From Arthrobacter globiformis NBRC 12137 (GTDB lineage: Bacteria > Actinomycetota > Actinomycetes > Actinomycetales > Micrococcaceae): DNA of 64,000 nucleotides. Below the pieces are notes generated by a model. The model made no database searches. It saw only the letters and a program-made list of their open reading frames with translations, and was not told where the DNA came from. The translations under genes and the position numbers were made by a program. The stretch spans positions 62,001 to 126,000 of the forward strand of contig NZ_BAEG01000080.1 in NCBI RefSeq assembly GCF_000238915.1. Reading direction: 5' to 3'. Shown piece after piece: positions 45,279 through 54,576 of the stretch (position 1 is its first letter; every line of letters begins with the position of its first letter).

Positions 45279-46061
45279 ATGGTGAACCGAGCATCCTTGG
45301 ATAAGCGTCCGGACGAAGTAGCCACGATGTTTGACGACGTCGCACCCAAATACGACGTCGTCAATGATGTCCTCTCGATGGGGCAGACGCGCCGGTGGCG
45401 CAAGGTTGTGGTCGAAGCCATGGACGTCCGGGCCGGCCAGCGCGTGCTGGATCTGGCCGCGGGAACGGGAACCTCCAGCGAGCCATATGCCGACGCCGGC
45501 ATAAATGTTGTGGCCTGCGATTTCTCCCTTGGCATGCTCAAGGTGGGCAAGCGCCGCCGTCCCGACATTGACTTCATCGCCGGGGACGCCACCAACCTGC
45601 CCTTCGCCGACAACACCTTCGACGCCAGCACCATCTCCTTCGGCCTGCGCAACGTCAATGAGCCTAAGAAGGCCCTGGCCGAGATGCTCCGGGTGACCAA
45701 GCCGGGCGGCAAGCTGGTCATCGCCGAGTTCTCCCAGCCCGTGGTTCCGCTGTGGCGCACTATGTACACCGAATACCTCATGCGCGCCCTCCCGGCCATC
45801 GCCACCAAGGTCTCCTCCAACCCGGATGCCTACGTCTACCTCGCCGAGTCCATCCGTGCCTGGCCGGACCAGGACCACCTGGCCGCGTGGCTGCAGGACT
45901 CCGGCTGGCAGGATGTCACCTACCGAAACCTGAGCGGCGGCATCGTGGCCGTCCACCGCGCCCACAAGCCCCTCACCGGCAACGGATCGGCGGAGGCCAT
46001 CGCCGCCCACACCGGCCCGGTGGCCAAGCTGCGCCGCAACCTTCCGCGGACCGCCCGCTGA
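45279..46061 (+). CDS. menG: Demethylmenaquinone methyltransferase
   Basis: A 260-residue UbiE/MenG enzyme that methylates demethylmenaquinone with SAM. It begins with the family pattern [20 protein letters not shown], then motif [25 protein letters not shown], and [18 protein letters not shown] with [19 protein letters not shown]. Start ATG 45279. It is followed 4 bp later by the menJ start, so the two are probably cotranscribed. Confidence 0.95.
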   Translation: MVNRASLDKRPDEVATMFDDVAPKYDVVNDVLSMGQTRRWRKVVVEAMDVRAGQRVLDLAAGTGTSSEPYADAGINVVACDFSLGMLKVGKRRRPDIDFIAGDATNLPFADNTFDASTISFGLRNVNEPKKALAEMLRVTKPGGKLVIAEFSQPVVPLWRTMYTEYLMRALPAIATKVSSNPDAYVYLAESIRAWPDQDHLAAWLQDSGWQDVTYRNLSGGIVAVHRAHKPLTGNGSAEAIAAHTGPVAKLRRNLPRTAR

Positions 46062-46065
46062 CACT

Positions 46066-47400
46066 GTGAAAGTACTGATTGTTGGCGCGGGTCCCGCCGG
46101 ATCCACCGCCGCGTATTACCTCGCCAAAGCCGGCATCGACGTTACGGTCCTGGAAAAGACCAGCTTCCCGCGCGAAAAAGTGTGCGGCGACGGACTCACC
46201 CCGCGGGCCGTCCGCGAGATCCAGAAGCTCGGCCTTCCGCACCCGGAGGCGGACGGCTGGCGCCGGAACAAAGGGCTGCGCCTGCTTGCCGGCGGCCGCA
46301 GCCTCGAACTGCCCTGGCCCGAGGTGTCCGATTTTCCGCAGTACGGCCTGATCCGCACCCGCCTCGGTTTCGACGAGGAACTCGCCCGCCACGCGCAGGC
46401 CGCCGGTGCCATCGTCCTGGAACGCCACAGCGTCACCGAGGCGCTTCGAAACAGTGACGGCCGGGTCACCGGCGTGCGCGCAGCGATCCTGGACGAGTCC
46501 GGACGGAAAACGGGGGAGACGTTCGACTTCACCGCCGACGTCGTGCTGGCCGCCGACGGCAACTCGACCCGCACCGCCGTCTCGCTCGGCATCCAGAAGC
46601 GCGACGACCGGCCCCTGGGCGTCGCCGTGCGGACGTATTTCCAGAGCCCGCGGCACGACGACGACTGGATGGAAGGCTGGCTGGAACTTCCCGGCCGCGA
46701 CGGCAAGCTGCTGCCCGGCTACGGATGGGTGTTCGGCGTTGGCGACGGCACGTCCAACGTGGGCCTCGGCATCCTCAACTCCTCCAAGGAGTTCGGCAAG
46801 CTCGACTACAAGCAGGTCCTCCGCGAGTGGACCGCCGGCATGCCCGCTGAGTGGGGCTTCACTCCGGAAAACCAGGTGGGGGAGATCCGCGGAGCCGCCC
46901 TGCCCATGGGCTTCAACCGCACCCCGCACTACTCGCCGGGCCTGCTGCTGCTCGGCGACGCCGGCGGCATGGTGTCCCCGTTCAACGGCGAGGGCATCTC
47001 CTACGCCATGGAGTCCGCCCGCTTCGCGGCCGAGTTCATCATTGACGCCGCCTCGCGCTCAGCCTCGGGCGGCTGGAACGCGTCCGACGCCGACTCCCGG
47101 CTCGCGGGGTACGCGGACTACGTGCGGGAACAGTGGGGATCCCACTTCACGCTGGGGCGTGCCTTCGCAGCGCTGATCGGGAAGCCCGCCGTCATGAAGC
47201 TCGCCCTGCGGACGGGGATGCCCATTCCTGTGCTGATGCGCTTTGTGGTCCGGTTGCTGGCCAACCTGACCGACCCGTCGGCCAAGGGCTTCGAGGACCG
47301 GGTCATCCGCGTGCTCGAACTGCTGGTTCCGGCCACCTCCAACACCTCCGCCCTTGCCCCTTCCGGCCTCAAATCAGCGGTTTCCGCAACAAAAAGTTAG
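46066..47400 (+). CDS. menJ: FAD-dependent menaquinone/geranylgeranyl reductase
   Basis: A 444-residue flavoprotein. GTG start 46066; FAD-binding VLIVGAGPAGSTAAYYLAKAG, then EKTSFPREKVCGDGLTPRAV, and LLLGDAGGMVSPFNGEGI. It matches the geranylgeranyl reductase family; the M. tuberculosis homologue MenJ saturates one isoprene of menaquinone. The position directly after menG and before a polyprenyl synthase supports that role. Confidence 0.9.
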   Translation: MKVLIVGAGPAGSTAAYYLAKAGIDVTVLEKTSFPREKVCGDGLTPRAVREIQKLGLPHPEADGWRRNKGLRLLAGGRSLELPWPEVSDFPQYGLIRTRLGFDEELARHAQAAGAIVLERHSVTEALRNSDGRVTGVRAAILDESGRKTGETFDFTADVVLAADGNSTRTAVSLGIQKRDDRPLGVAVRTYFQSPRHDDDWMEGWLELPGRDGKLLPGYGWVFGVGDGTSNVGLGILNSSKEFGKLDYKQVLREWTAGMPAEWGFTPENQVGEIRGAALPMGFNRTPHYSPGLLLLGDAGGMVSPFNGEGISYAMESARFAAEFIIDAASRSASGGWNASDADSRLAGYADYVREQWGSHFTLGRAFAALIGKPAVMKLALRTGMPIPVLMRFVVRLLANLTDPSAKGFEDRVIRVLELLVPATSNTSALAPSGLKSAVSATKS

Positions 47401-47409
47401 GGTTAACCC

Positions 47410-48510
47410 GTGACCAACTCCGCGAACCACAGCTGGACGCACGCCGGGCACGGCCTGCCGGACTCCGAACCCAGCCTCAACACCACCGCCATCGCCACCG
47501 GACTGCAGCTGCCGGCAGGTTTCGCGGCCATCGCGGAAGACCCTGACCTGGGTCCTGCCATCACCACCAACCTGGCCCGGGTGGAGAAGAAACTCCGCGA
47601 AGCGATCGCCAACTCCGATCCCCTGGCTGACGCAACGTCGCGCCACCTCGTGGAGGCCGGCGGCAAGCGCATCCGCCCCCTGCTGACCCTGCTCTGCGCC
47701 CACCTGGGTGACGCGTCGCTGCCGGCCGTGGTGCAGGCCGCCGTCGTGGTTGAGCTGACGCATCTGGCCACGCTGTACCACGATGACGTCATGGACTCCG
47801 CGCCCTTCCGCCGCGGGGCGCCCACGGCCCACGAGGTCTGGGGCAACTCCGTGGCCGTCCTCACCGGCGACCTCATTTTTGCCCGCGCCTCCATCCTCGT
47901 GTCCGAGCTCGGCTCCCGTGCGCTCGGAATCCAGGCCCGGACCTTCGAACGGCTGTGCCTCGGCCAGCTGCACGAAACCGTCGGCCCCCGCCCGGACGAG
48001 GACCCGGTGGAGCACTACCTGTCCGTGATCGCGGACAAGACCGGTTCGCTGGTGGCGGCCTCCGGCCAGTTCGGCGCCATCTTTTCCGGTGCCGATGAGG
48101 CCTACGAGAACGTCCTGGTGGAGTACGGCGAGAAGGTGGGCGTCGCGTTCCAGCTCGCCGACGACGTCATCGATGTCACGGGCGTCAAGGTCAAGTCCGG
48201 CAAGTCCCCGGGCACCGACCTGCGCGAAGGCGTCCCCACCCTTCCGGTGCTGCTGCTCCGCAAGGCCGCAGCGGACGGTGACCAGTCCGCCGTCGAACTT
48301 CTCAAGCTGATCGACGGTGACCTCTCCTCGGATGAGGCCCTCGCTGAAGCCGTTGCCGGACTGCGCCAGCACCCGGTCACGGCGGAGTCCTGGGTGGTGG
48401 CCCGCGCCTGGGCAGCCGACGCCATCGCGGCGCTTGCCCCGCTGCCGGAGGGTGTTGTGAAGGCATCGCTGTCCAGCTTCGCGCACGCTGTGGTGGACCG
48501 CGCCAGCTAG
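47410..48510 (+). CDS. Long-chain polyprenyl diphosphate synthase
   Basis: A 366-residue trans-prenyltransferase. The first Asp-rich motif is LYHDDVMDSAPFRRGAPT and the second is LADDVIDVTG, with GGKRIRPLLTLL for IPP binding. It makes the side chain of menaquinone (chain length not readable; heptaprenyl to nonaprenyl in relatives). Start GTG 47410, 9 bp after menJ. The extra N-terminal about 30 residues before the helical core are not conserved. Confidence 0.9.
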   Translation: MTNSANHSWTHAGHGLPDSEPSLNTTAIATGLQLPAGFAAIAEDPDLGPAITTNLARVEKKLREAIANSDPLADATSRHLVEAGGKRIRPLLTLLCAHLGDASLPAVVQAAVVVELTHLATLYHDDVMDSAPFRRGAPTAHEVWGNSVAVLTGDLIFARASILVSELGSRALGIQARTFERLCLGQLHETVGPRPDEDPVEHYLSVIADKTGSLVAASGQFGAIFSGADEAYENVLVEYGEKVGVAFQLADDVIDVTGVKVKSGKSPGTDLREGVPTLPVLLLRKAAADGDQSAVELLKLIDGDLSSDEALAEAVAGLRQHPVTAESWVVARAWAADAIAALAPLPEGVVKASLSSFAHAVVDRAS

Positions 48511-48539
48511 CAGCTGTACCGGCTGGCAGCAGACCAGCC

Positions 48540-48580
48540 AGGGAAGGCCCGCCCCCCAAGGTGCGGGCCTTCCCTGTTTA
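48540..48580 (+). terminator. Rho-independent terminator of the menG-menJ-polyprenyl synthase operon
   Basis: AGGGAAGGCCCGC (48540-48552) pairs with GCGGGCCTTCCCT (48563-48575), a 13-bp perfect stem with a 10-nt loop, followed by GTTT. The region 48581-48715 also holds two copies of TTTAACCGGAACGGC (48577 and 48594) and a hairpin with CGGCCCCGGTT arms; no gene lies in 48511-48944. Confidence 0.88.
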
Positions 48581-48715
48581 ACCGGAACGGCTCTTTAACC
48601 GGAACGGCCCCGGTTTCAAGCAGCGTCACGAGTCATACGCTGCCCGGAACCGGGGCCGCCTCTCCGTTCGCATCAAATCCACCGGAGGCATTCAGTGGAT
48701 CCGAGAAACACCCTA

Positions 48716-48729
48716 TGACAGATCTGTCA
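48716..48729. promoter_or_regulatory. 14-bp palindrome TGACAGATCTGTCA
   Basis: A perfect 14-bp palindrome in the gene-free interval before the second AbiEi-like gene. Symmetric sites like this are typical dimer operators. It is 229 bp upstream of the start of that gene, so a link to it is uncertain. Confidence 0.45.
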
Positions 48730-48802
48730 CATATGCCAAATCTCTGTTAATTGGCGTGTCACACAAATCCTGGTCATCCCTCTGCCGGCCGCCGCGCCAT
48801 GG

Positions 48803-48873
48803 TGGGGCACATTGCGGCGGCTGAAGGCCGGCTTAGGCCCAAACCTCGGCGTGTCGCGTGCCGAAGTGTCCCA
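48803..48873 (+). repeat. 71-bp palindromic element, copy A
   Basis: TGGGGCACATTG on the left pairs with the region CGAAGTGTCCCA on the right; the centre includes GGCCGGCTTAGGCC and CCTCGGCGTGTC. It is exactly 71 bp and shares its centre with copies B (49838) and C (61666). It lies directly upstream of the AbiEi-like gene at 48945, in the same orientation as copy B on the other side. Confidence 0.85.
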
Positions 48874-48944
48874 CGACGGCGGGGTTGTCCACATGGCGCA
48901 GCCCGGACCTGCCGGTCTTCGGGGCCGCACGGCACCTTGGAGGC

Positions 48945-49784
48945 ATGGAGATTGAGGCTTTCCTCAGTACCCGGGCCGGAGTGGCCAGAGCGTCCGCGCT
49001 GCAGGGTGCCGGGTTTACGCGCACCGCATTGGGCAAGGCGGTGGCCGCGGGGCGCATCGTGCGGATCAGGCGGGGCGTCTACAGCCTGCCCCGGGAAGCA
49101 GGCGTCTTCAGTCTGGCGTTGCACCACAATGCGCTGCTGACGTGCCTGTCGGCTGCTCCCACCTACCGGCTATGGACGCTGGACGGGACGGGTCCGTTGC
49201 ACCTGAGTCCGGGCCACAAGGCCGCCCCTCCGGGAGCGCTGTCCCACGGCCGGTGCCTTCACGCGCACCATCCCTGGCTGCCGGTGGCTGGCCTGGCGGA
49301 CGTCCTCATCCACGCACTGCGCTGCCTGCCCGAACTGGAGTCGCTGGTCATGGTGCAGTGTGCGGCCCAGCGGGGCGACATAACCGTGGAGTTCCTGCGG
49401 CGCAAGCTTCCCGGAAACCGCAATGCCCGCGCCCGGGCCGTCCTGGACTACGTGATCCCGCGTGCTGACTCAGTTCTTGAGGTCCTGGCCAACTTCCATT
49501 TCCGGCGGGCGGGGCTCCATGTCCGCCGGCACGTGGAGCTTCCGGGCGTGGGCGAGGTCGACTTCCTGATCGAGGACTGCCTCGTGGTGGAAACCGACGG
49601 CGGCACGCACCTGGAGCCCCGGCAGGTGAAGAAGGACCGGAAGCGCAACAACGCCACGGTCATCGGCGGCCGCCTCGGGCTGCGGTACGGCTATAACGAC
49701 GTCGTCAATCACCCTGCGCGGATGGTGGCCGAAGTGCTGGCGGTACTGGAGTTGCGCCGGCGGGGAGCCTTCGACGCACGGTGA
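48945..49784 (+). CDS. AbiEi-type N-terminal domain with PD-(D/E)XK-like (DUF559) nuclease C-terminus
   Basis: A 279-residue protein. N-terminal AbiEi-type winged-helix segment (GRIVRIRRGVYSLPREAG), and a C-terminal nuclease-like domain with VGEVDFLIEDCLVVETDGGT and then QVKKDRKRNN, matching the Asp...Glu-x-Asp...Lys pattern of DUF559. The gene is flanked by copies A and B of a 71-bp palindrome, and TTGTCCACATGGC lies 60 bp upstream. It is related to the product of 40052. No toxin partner is present; the function may be nuclease or regulation. ATG 48945 follows GGAGG too closely for a standard ribosome-binding site, so the start is provisional. Confidence 0.68.
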   Translation: MEIEAFLSTRAGVARASALQGAGFTRTALGKAVAAGRIVRIRRGVYSLPREAGVFSLALHHNALLTCLSAAPTYRLWTLDGTGPLHLSPGHKAAPPGALSHGRCLHAHHPWLPVAGLADVLIHALRCLPELESLVMVQCAAQRGDITVEFLRRKLPGNRNARARAVLDYVIPRADSVLEVLANFHFRRAGLHVRRHVELPGVGEVDFLIEDCLVVETDGGTHLEPRQVKKDRKRNNATVIGGRLGLRYGYNDVVNHPARMVAEVLAVLELRRRGAFDAR

Positions 49785-49837
49785 CCCCCGCCGTCGTACT
49801 TTCCTCAGCGGACGCCGCGTGCCAGCCGCTGCCGTCG

Positions 49838-49908
49838 CGGGGCACTTTGCGGCAGGTTATGGCCTGTTCAGGCCCAATCCTCGGCGTGTCCCGCGTCAAA
49901 GTGCCCCG
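49838..49908 (+). repeat. 71-bp palindromic element, copy B
   Basis: CGGGGCACTTTG pairs with CAAAGTGCCCCG across the 71-bp unit. Inside, GGCCTGTTCAGGCC is a smaller palindrome, followed by CAATCCTCGGCGTGTCCCG. It is the best-preserved copy. It lies 54 bp after the stop of the AbiEi-like gene. Confidence 0.9.
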
Positions 49909-49946
49909 TTCCGGCCGCGGGACTCAGGCCGCTGCGGGGACGAAAA

Positions 49947-50369
49947 CTAGTCCTCGTCGTTGAAGGCCCAGTCGAACATGTCGAAGACGAACTCCGAGAA
50001 GGTGCCTTCCTCGCTCTTCCACTGGCCGCGGGCGTTGTTCCGGCGGTACACGATGGGGTCCGGGACGCTCAGGTCGCCGATGCGGAAGCCCCAGGTGAAA
50101 TTTTCTTCCTCGTCTTCGAGGAACATCAGGAAGCCTTCGTCGTCCACTTCGAGTTCCTCGGGGTCCCAGAAGTAGTGGTAGGCCTCCATGAGGTCTTCGC
50201 ACCCGCCGAGCGCCAGGTAGAACTCGCGCAGCACCAGGGGGATGGTGAACTGGTGATCGGAGAGCTCTGCGTCCAGTTCCTCGGCGGACAGCCCGTCCTC
50301 TTCCTGCCATTCGTCTTCGAGATACTTCGGAACAAGCGCGCGGAACTTCTCGAGGAACATGTCAGTCAT
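49947..50369 (-). CDS. SUKH/SMI1-KNR4-like acidic protein
   Basis: A 140-residue, strongly acidic protein from ATG 50369. The pattern IPLVLREFYLALGG followed by WDPEELEVDDEGFLMFLEDE and ending in FVFDMFDWAF is reminiscent of SUKH (SMI1/KNR4) domains, which include immunity proteins of toxin systems. The match is by eye only. It is convergent with the AbiEi-like gene and followed by copy B; no toxin gene is adjacent. Confidence 0.5.
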   Translation of the reverse strand: MTDMFLEKFRALVPKYLEDEWQEEDGLSAEELDAELSDHQFTIPLVLREFYLALGGCEDLMEAYHYFWDPEELEVDDEGFLMFLEDEEENFTWGFRIGDLSVPDPIVYRRNNARGQWKSEEGTFSEFVFDMFDWAFNDED

Positions 50370-50383
50370 GGCTCTTATCCTAG

Positions 50384-51070
50384 CTAATCCCGGCCCCTCG
50401 AATTCCCCGGTTCCAGACCCAGCCGGTGCCACCCGCGGACCGCCAGCGGAATGCGCCACGAGCGGCGCCAGGCCACCACCCGGAACGCGAAGACCAGGGC
50501 CGCGACGGCGCACGCCGAGAGGGGATTAAAGACGCCCATGACCCACAGGATGGTGGTGAGCGCGGCGCCCGTGAAGGCAGGCAGCGCGTAGAGGTCCCGG
50601 GCATCGAACAGCTGCGGCACTTCGTTGGCGGTGATGTCGCGCAGCAGCCCGCCGCCCACCGCCGTCGTGACGCCGAGCAGCACGGCGGCGACGGGATTCA
50701 TTCCGAGGGACAACGCCTTGAGCGTCCCCGTGATGCAGAAGAGTGCCAGGCCGGCGGCATCGAACAGGATGAGGAGTGACGTGAAGCGCTGGACGCTGGA
50801 GAACAGGTAGTACACCAGCCCGGTGGCCAGCAGCGGCGGGACCACATAGGCAGGGTTGCTGAAGGCAGCGGGTGGGCCGGAATTGAGGATGATGTCGCGG
50901 ATCACGCCGCCGCCCAGCGAGACCAAAGAGGCGAGCAGAAGGGACCCGAGGAGGTCGAACTGCTTCCGTGCGGCGAGCAGCGATCCGGACACCGCGAAAA
51001 AGAAGATGCCGGCCAGGTCCAGCCATGCCAGGGCGATGTCAAAAGAGAATGTCATGGAGCGTCCCGGCAT
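50384..51070 (-). CDS. TRIC-type cation channel / UPF0126 membrane protein
   Basis: A 228-residue protein with about seven spans in two repeats. The hallmark motifs SLGGGVIRDIILN and AVGGGLLRDITANEVP are the glycine-rich repeats of the prokaryotic TRIC (YicG/UPF0126) family, which conducts monovalent cations. The start could be 51070 or 51055 (MTFSFDIALAWLDLAG); neither has a strong ribosome-binding site. The stop lies 15 bp upstream of the SUKH-like start. Confidence 0.85.
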   Translation of the reverse strand: MPGRSMTFSFDIALAWLDLAGIFFFAVSGSLLAARKQFDLLGSLLLASLVSLGGGVIRDIILNSGPPAAFSNPAYVVPPLLATGLVYYLFSSVQRFTSLLILFDAAGLALFCITGTLKALSLGMNPVAAVLLGVTTAVGGGLLRDITANEVPQLFDARDLYALPAFTGAALTTILWVMGVFNPLSACAVAALVFAFRVVAWRRSWRIPLAVRGWHRLGLEPGNSRGRD

Positions 51071-51115
51071 ATTTCAAGGGGCGGACAGTGCAGCTCCAAC
51101 GTTACGCTAGCCCCT

Positions 51116-51907
51116 ATGAATAGCCCGATCCTGATCGCCTGTGCCCATGGGACCTCCAACGCGCAGGGAGCCGCCGAGGTCAACGCCCTCCGTGACGCCA
51201 TCGCCGCGCTGCGTCCGGGGCTCGACGTCCGCGAAGCGTATGTGGACGTCCAGCAGCCGGATCTGGTGGACGTGGTGGCCGGGCTCCCCGCGGACCCCGC
51301 CGCAGCAGGACCCCAGACCGGCGGCGAGCCGGGCGCCGCCGGTGCCTCCGCCGTCGTCGTTCCCTTATTGCTCAGCGTGGGCTACCACGTGAAGGTGGAC
51401 ATTGCGAAGGCCGTTAAGAGCCGGCCAGGCACGGTGGCTGCGGCGCCGCTGGGGCCCGACCCCCGCCTCGCCGCCCTGTTGGACCAGCGACTGCGGGAAG
51501 CAGGTGTTACGGACAACGACGCGATCGTCCTCGCCGCGGCGGGTTCATCCAACGCGAACGCCGCCCTTAGTGTCGAGGAACTGGCCGGGCAGCTGAGGGA
51601 TCTCCGCTCCAACCGGATTGTGCCCGCGTATGGCGCCTCGGCCAAACCGTCGGTGCCTGAAGCCGTCGCCATGCTCCGCGAGGAAGCCGCGGGTGGCGCT
51701 GGCGCGGGGGAGTCGGCCGGGGGCGTGAGTGTTGGCGGGCGCGTGGTGGTGGCCTCGTATCTCCTGGCGCCGGGCTTCTTCCACGACCAGCTCGCCAAGG
51801 CCGGGGCGGACCTCGTGACCGAGCCGCTGCTGCCCTCGCCGGTGCTCGCGGAGATCGCGCTGGAACGGTACGACGCCGCCTTGGCCGCCCAACCAGTTAA
51901 GTCCTGA
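51116..51907 (+). CDS. Sirohydrochlorin chelatase-like protein (CbiX family)
   Basis: A 263-residue protein starting ILIACAHGTSNAQGAAEVNAL, with the catalytic His of the CbiX/SirB N-terminal motif, and VVVPLLLSVGYHVKVDIAKAV. A second half-domain has IVLAAAGSSNANA and VVVASYLLAPGFFHDQLAKAG, so it is a two-lobe chelatase. It likely inserts iron into sirohydrochlorin to make siroheme, needed by the sulfite reductase that follows. An insert rich in Gly/Ala (around GGEPGAAGAS) is unlike the core. Confidence 0.85.
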   Translation: MNSPILIACAHGTSNAQGAAEVNALRDAIAALRPGLDVREAYVDVQQPDLVDVVAGLPADPAAAGPQTGGEPGAAGASAVVVPLLLSVGYHVKVDIAKAVKSRPGTVAAAPLGPDPRLAALLDQRLREAGVTDNDAIVLAAAGSSNANAALSVEELAGQLRDLRSNRIVPAYGASAKPSVPEAVAMLREEAAGGAGAGESAGGVSVGGRVVVASYLLAPGFFHDQLAKAGADLVTEPLLPSPVLAEIALERYDAALAAQPVKS

Positions 51908-52051
51908 AAGCGCCGGGAAGCAGGCCGCCGGGAAGCACAGCCGGCGGCGCCGTTCAAGGCCTCCCGGCGAGTCATGACGAAATGTTTCCTTAGGTGACTT
52001 AGCATTTCCGGTCCTTTGTGACGTATTTCGGCGCGGCTCTACAGTCGATGC

Positions 52052-53791
52052 ATGACTGATACAGCTCTAGCCGGAGCGTCCACGGACAAGCCCGCGCGCC
52101 CCGCCCGTGCCTCCCGACCCGCCGCCAAGCCTCACGGCCAGTGGAAGGTGGACGGAACCACCCCGCTTAACGCCAACGAAACCTGGAAGCAGGAAGACGA
52201 TGGCCTCAACGTCCGCGAGCGTATCGAGTCCATCTATGCCAAGGAAGGCTTCGACGCCATCCCCGGCCAGGACCTGCACGGCCGCTTCCGCTGGTGGGGC
52301 CTCTACACGCAGCGCAAGCCCGGGATCGACGGCGGCAAGACCGCAACGCTGGAGCCGCACGAGCTTGAGGATAAGTACTTCATGCTCCGCGTCCGCATCG
52401 ACGGCGGTGCGCTGACCACCGAGCAGTTGCGCGTCATCGGCCAGATCTCCGTGGACTTCGCACGCGATTCCGCGGACCTCACGGACCGCCAGAACATCCA
52501 GCTGCACTGGATCCGCGTGGAGGACATCCCCGAGATCTGGCGCCGCCTCGAGAGCAACGGCCTGTCCACCACCGAAGCCTGCGGCGACGTTCCGCGTGTC
52601 ATCCTCGGCTCCCCGGTGGCCGGCATCGCCAAGGACGAGATCATTGACCCCACCCCGCTCATCGAAGAGCTGGGCGAGCGGTTCATCGGCAACCCGCTGC
52701 TCTCCAACCTGCCGCGCAAGTACAAGACCGCCATCACCGGCCACCCCAGCCAGGACGTGGTGCACGAGATCAATGACTTCGCCTTGGTGGGCGTCAAGCA
52801 CCCCGAACTCGGCATCGGCTACGATCTCTGGGCCGGCGGCGCACTGTCCACCAACCCGATGCTCGGCAAGCGCCTCGGCGCCTTTGTGAAGCCGGAGCAG
52901 GCCGCGGATGTGTGGCTCGGCGTCACCAGCATCTTCCGTGACTACGGCTACCGCCGCATGCGCACCAAGGCGCGCCTGAAGTTCCTCATGGCCGACTGGG
53001 GCCCGGAGAAGTTCCGCCAGATCCTCGAGGACGAATACCTCGGCTACAAGCTCGCCGACGGCCCCGCTGCACCCAAGCCGTCCACCCCGGGCGACCACGT
53101 GGGCGTGCACGAGCAGAAGGACGGCAAGTTCTTCATCGGCGCCACCCCCATCGCCGGCCGGCTCTCCGGCACGCAGCTGGTGAAGCTCGCGGACACCCTC
53201 GAGGCCCGCGGCTCCTACCGCCTGCGCACCACCCCGCACCAGAAGATCGTGGTGCTGGACGTGGAGAAGAACGAGGTGGAGCCGCTCGTGGCCGAACTCG
53301 ACGCCCTGGGCCTCTCCGCCCGTCCGTCCGTGTTCCGCCGCGGCACGATCGCCTGCACCGGCATCGAATACTGCAAGCTGGCCATCGTGGAAACCAAGAT
53401 GACCGCCGCAACCGCCGTAGCCGAGCTGGAACGCCGCCTCGCCGACCTCGCCGACAGCGGCCAGCTCCCGCAGGCACTGTCGCTGCACATCAACGGCTGC
53501 CCCAACTCCTGCGCCCGCATCCAGACCGCGGACATCGGACTCAAGGGCATGATGCTTCCCACGCCCGACGGCGACCCCACCCCGGGTTTCCAGGTGCACC
53601 TGGGCGGCGGGCTGGCTTCCGCCGACCGCGAGGAGGCCGGCCTGGGACGTACCGTCCGCGGCCTGAAGGTCTACGTCGCTGACCTGCCCGACTACGTCGA
53701 GCGGGTTGTCCGCAAGTTCGTCGCCGACCGCGCCGAGGGCCAGACCTTCGCCGAGTGGGCCCACGCAGCAGACGAGGAGGCACTCCAGTGA
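52052..53791 (+). CDS. Ferredoxin-dependent sulfite (or nitrite) reductase, siroheme
   Basis: A 579-residue siroheme enzyme. The two halves of the ferredoxin-sulfite-reductase fold show WDLWAGGALSTNPMLG-like and RTTPHQKIVVLDVEKNE regions; the 4Fe-4S/siroheme cluster ligands are TIACTGIEYC and INGCPNSC. It reduces sulfite to sulfide (or nitrite to ammonia). The neighbours cysH, cysD and cysN argue for sulfite. The stop overlaps the cysH start (GTGA). Confidence 0.92.
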   Translation: MTDTALAGASTDKPARPARASRPAAKPHGQWKVDGTTPLNANETWKQEDDGLNVRERIESIYAKEGFDAIPGQDLHGRFRWWGLYTQRKPGIDGGKTATLEPHELEDKYFMLRVRIDGGALTTEQLRVIGQISVDFARDSADLTDRQNIQLHWIRVEDIPEIWRRLESNGLSTTEACGDVPRVILGSPVAGIAKDEIIDPTPLIEELGERFIGNPLLSNLPRKYKTAITGHPSQDVVHEINDFALVGVKHPELGIGYDLWAGGALSTNPMLGKRLGAFVKPEQAADVWLGVTSIFRDYGYRRMRTKARLKFLMADWGPEKFRQILEDEYLGYKLADGPAAPKPSTPGDHVGVHEQKDGKFFIGATPIAGRLSGTQLVKLADTLEARGSYRLRTTPHQKIVVLDVEKNEVEPLVAELDALGLSARPSVFRRGTIACTGIEYCKLAIVETKMTAATAVAELERRLADLADSGQLPQALSLHINGCPNSCARIQTADIGLKGMMLPTPDGDPTPGFQVHLGGGLASADREEAGLGRTVRGLKVYVADLPDYVERVVRKFVADRAEGQTFAEWAHAADEEALQ

Positions 53792-54576
53792 GCAAGCACG
53801 CAGCGGGGATTGACCCCGTAGTTGAGCCTGCCGTCGCCTCGGCCGAGGGGACGGCATCGCCTGCCGCGGCGCCCAAGCTCCGCAGCCACGACGAGCTCAA
53901 GGCCCTGGCCGAGGCCGGCGCTGCCGAGCTCGGCTGGGACGCCCCCGCCCGCGACGTCATCGCCTGGGTCGAGCGCAACTTCGACATGCCCGCCGTCGCC
54001 GTCGCGTGCTCCATGGCCGACGCCGTCCTGCCGGCACTGGTCGCTGACCAGCTGCCCGGCGTCGACGTCCTGTTCCTGGAGACCGGCTACCACTTCCCGG
54101 AAACCTACGCCACGCGCGACGAGGTGGCCGCGAACCTTCGCGTCAACGTGGTGGACGTGCTCCCCGAGAACACCGTCGAGCAGCAGGACCGGCTCCTGGG
54201 CAAGGACCTGTTCGCCCGCGACGCCGCCCAGTGCTGCGCCCTCCGCAAGGTGGCGCCGCTGCGCCGCACGCTGTCCGGCTATGAACTGTGGTTCACCGGC
54301 GTCCGCCGCGACGAGGCCCCCACCCGCACCAACACGCCGCTGGTGACGTGGGACGAGGCCAACGGCCTGGTCAAGGTCAACCCGATGGCCGCCTGGACGT
54401 TCGACCAGCTGGTGCAGTACTCCGACGACAACCTCCTGCCCGTCAACCCGCTCCTGTCCCAGGGCTACCCGTCCATCGGTTGCCAGCCCTGCACCCGTAA
54501 GGTGGCTGCCGGCGAGGACCCCCGCGCCGGCCGCTGGGCAGGAACCAACAAGACAGAATGCGGACTACACGTATGA
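53788..54576 (+). CDS. cysH: Adenylyl-sulfate (APS/PAPS) reductase
   Basis: A 262-residue thioredoxin-dependent reductase from GTG 53788, GGAGG upstream. It has the CysH substrate-binding stretch LFLETGYHFPETY, and the two cysteine pairs QCCALRKVAPL and CQPCTRKVAAGED, plus the active-site TECGLHV tail. The paired cysteines mean that it is the 4Fe-4S type, which reduces APS directly. Overlaps the sulfite reductase gene and the cysD ATG (4-bp overlap ATGA). Confidence 0.93.
   Translation: MSKHAAGIDPVVEPAVASAEGTASPAAAPKLRSHDELKALAEAGAAELGWDAPARDVIAWVERNFDMPAVAVACSMADAVLPALVADQLPGVDVLFLETGYHFPETYATRDEVAANLRVNVVDVLPENTVEQQDRLLGKDLFARDAAQCCALRKVAPLRRTLSGYELWFTGVRRDEAPTRTNTPLVTWDEANGLVKVNPMAAWTFDQLVQYSDDNLLPVNPLLSQGYPSIGCQPCTRKVAAGEDPRAGRWAGTNKTECGLHV

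Noticed and set aside
52067..53857. A 596-codon open frame on the minus strand across the sulfite reductase gene
   Set aside because: The plus strand holds the siroheme cluster motifs; the opposite frame shows only Gly/Val/Ala/Leu-rich antisense composition.
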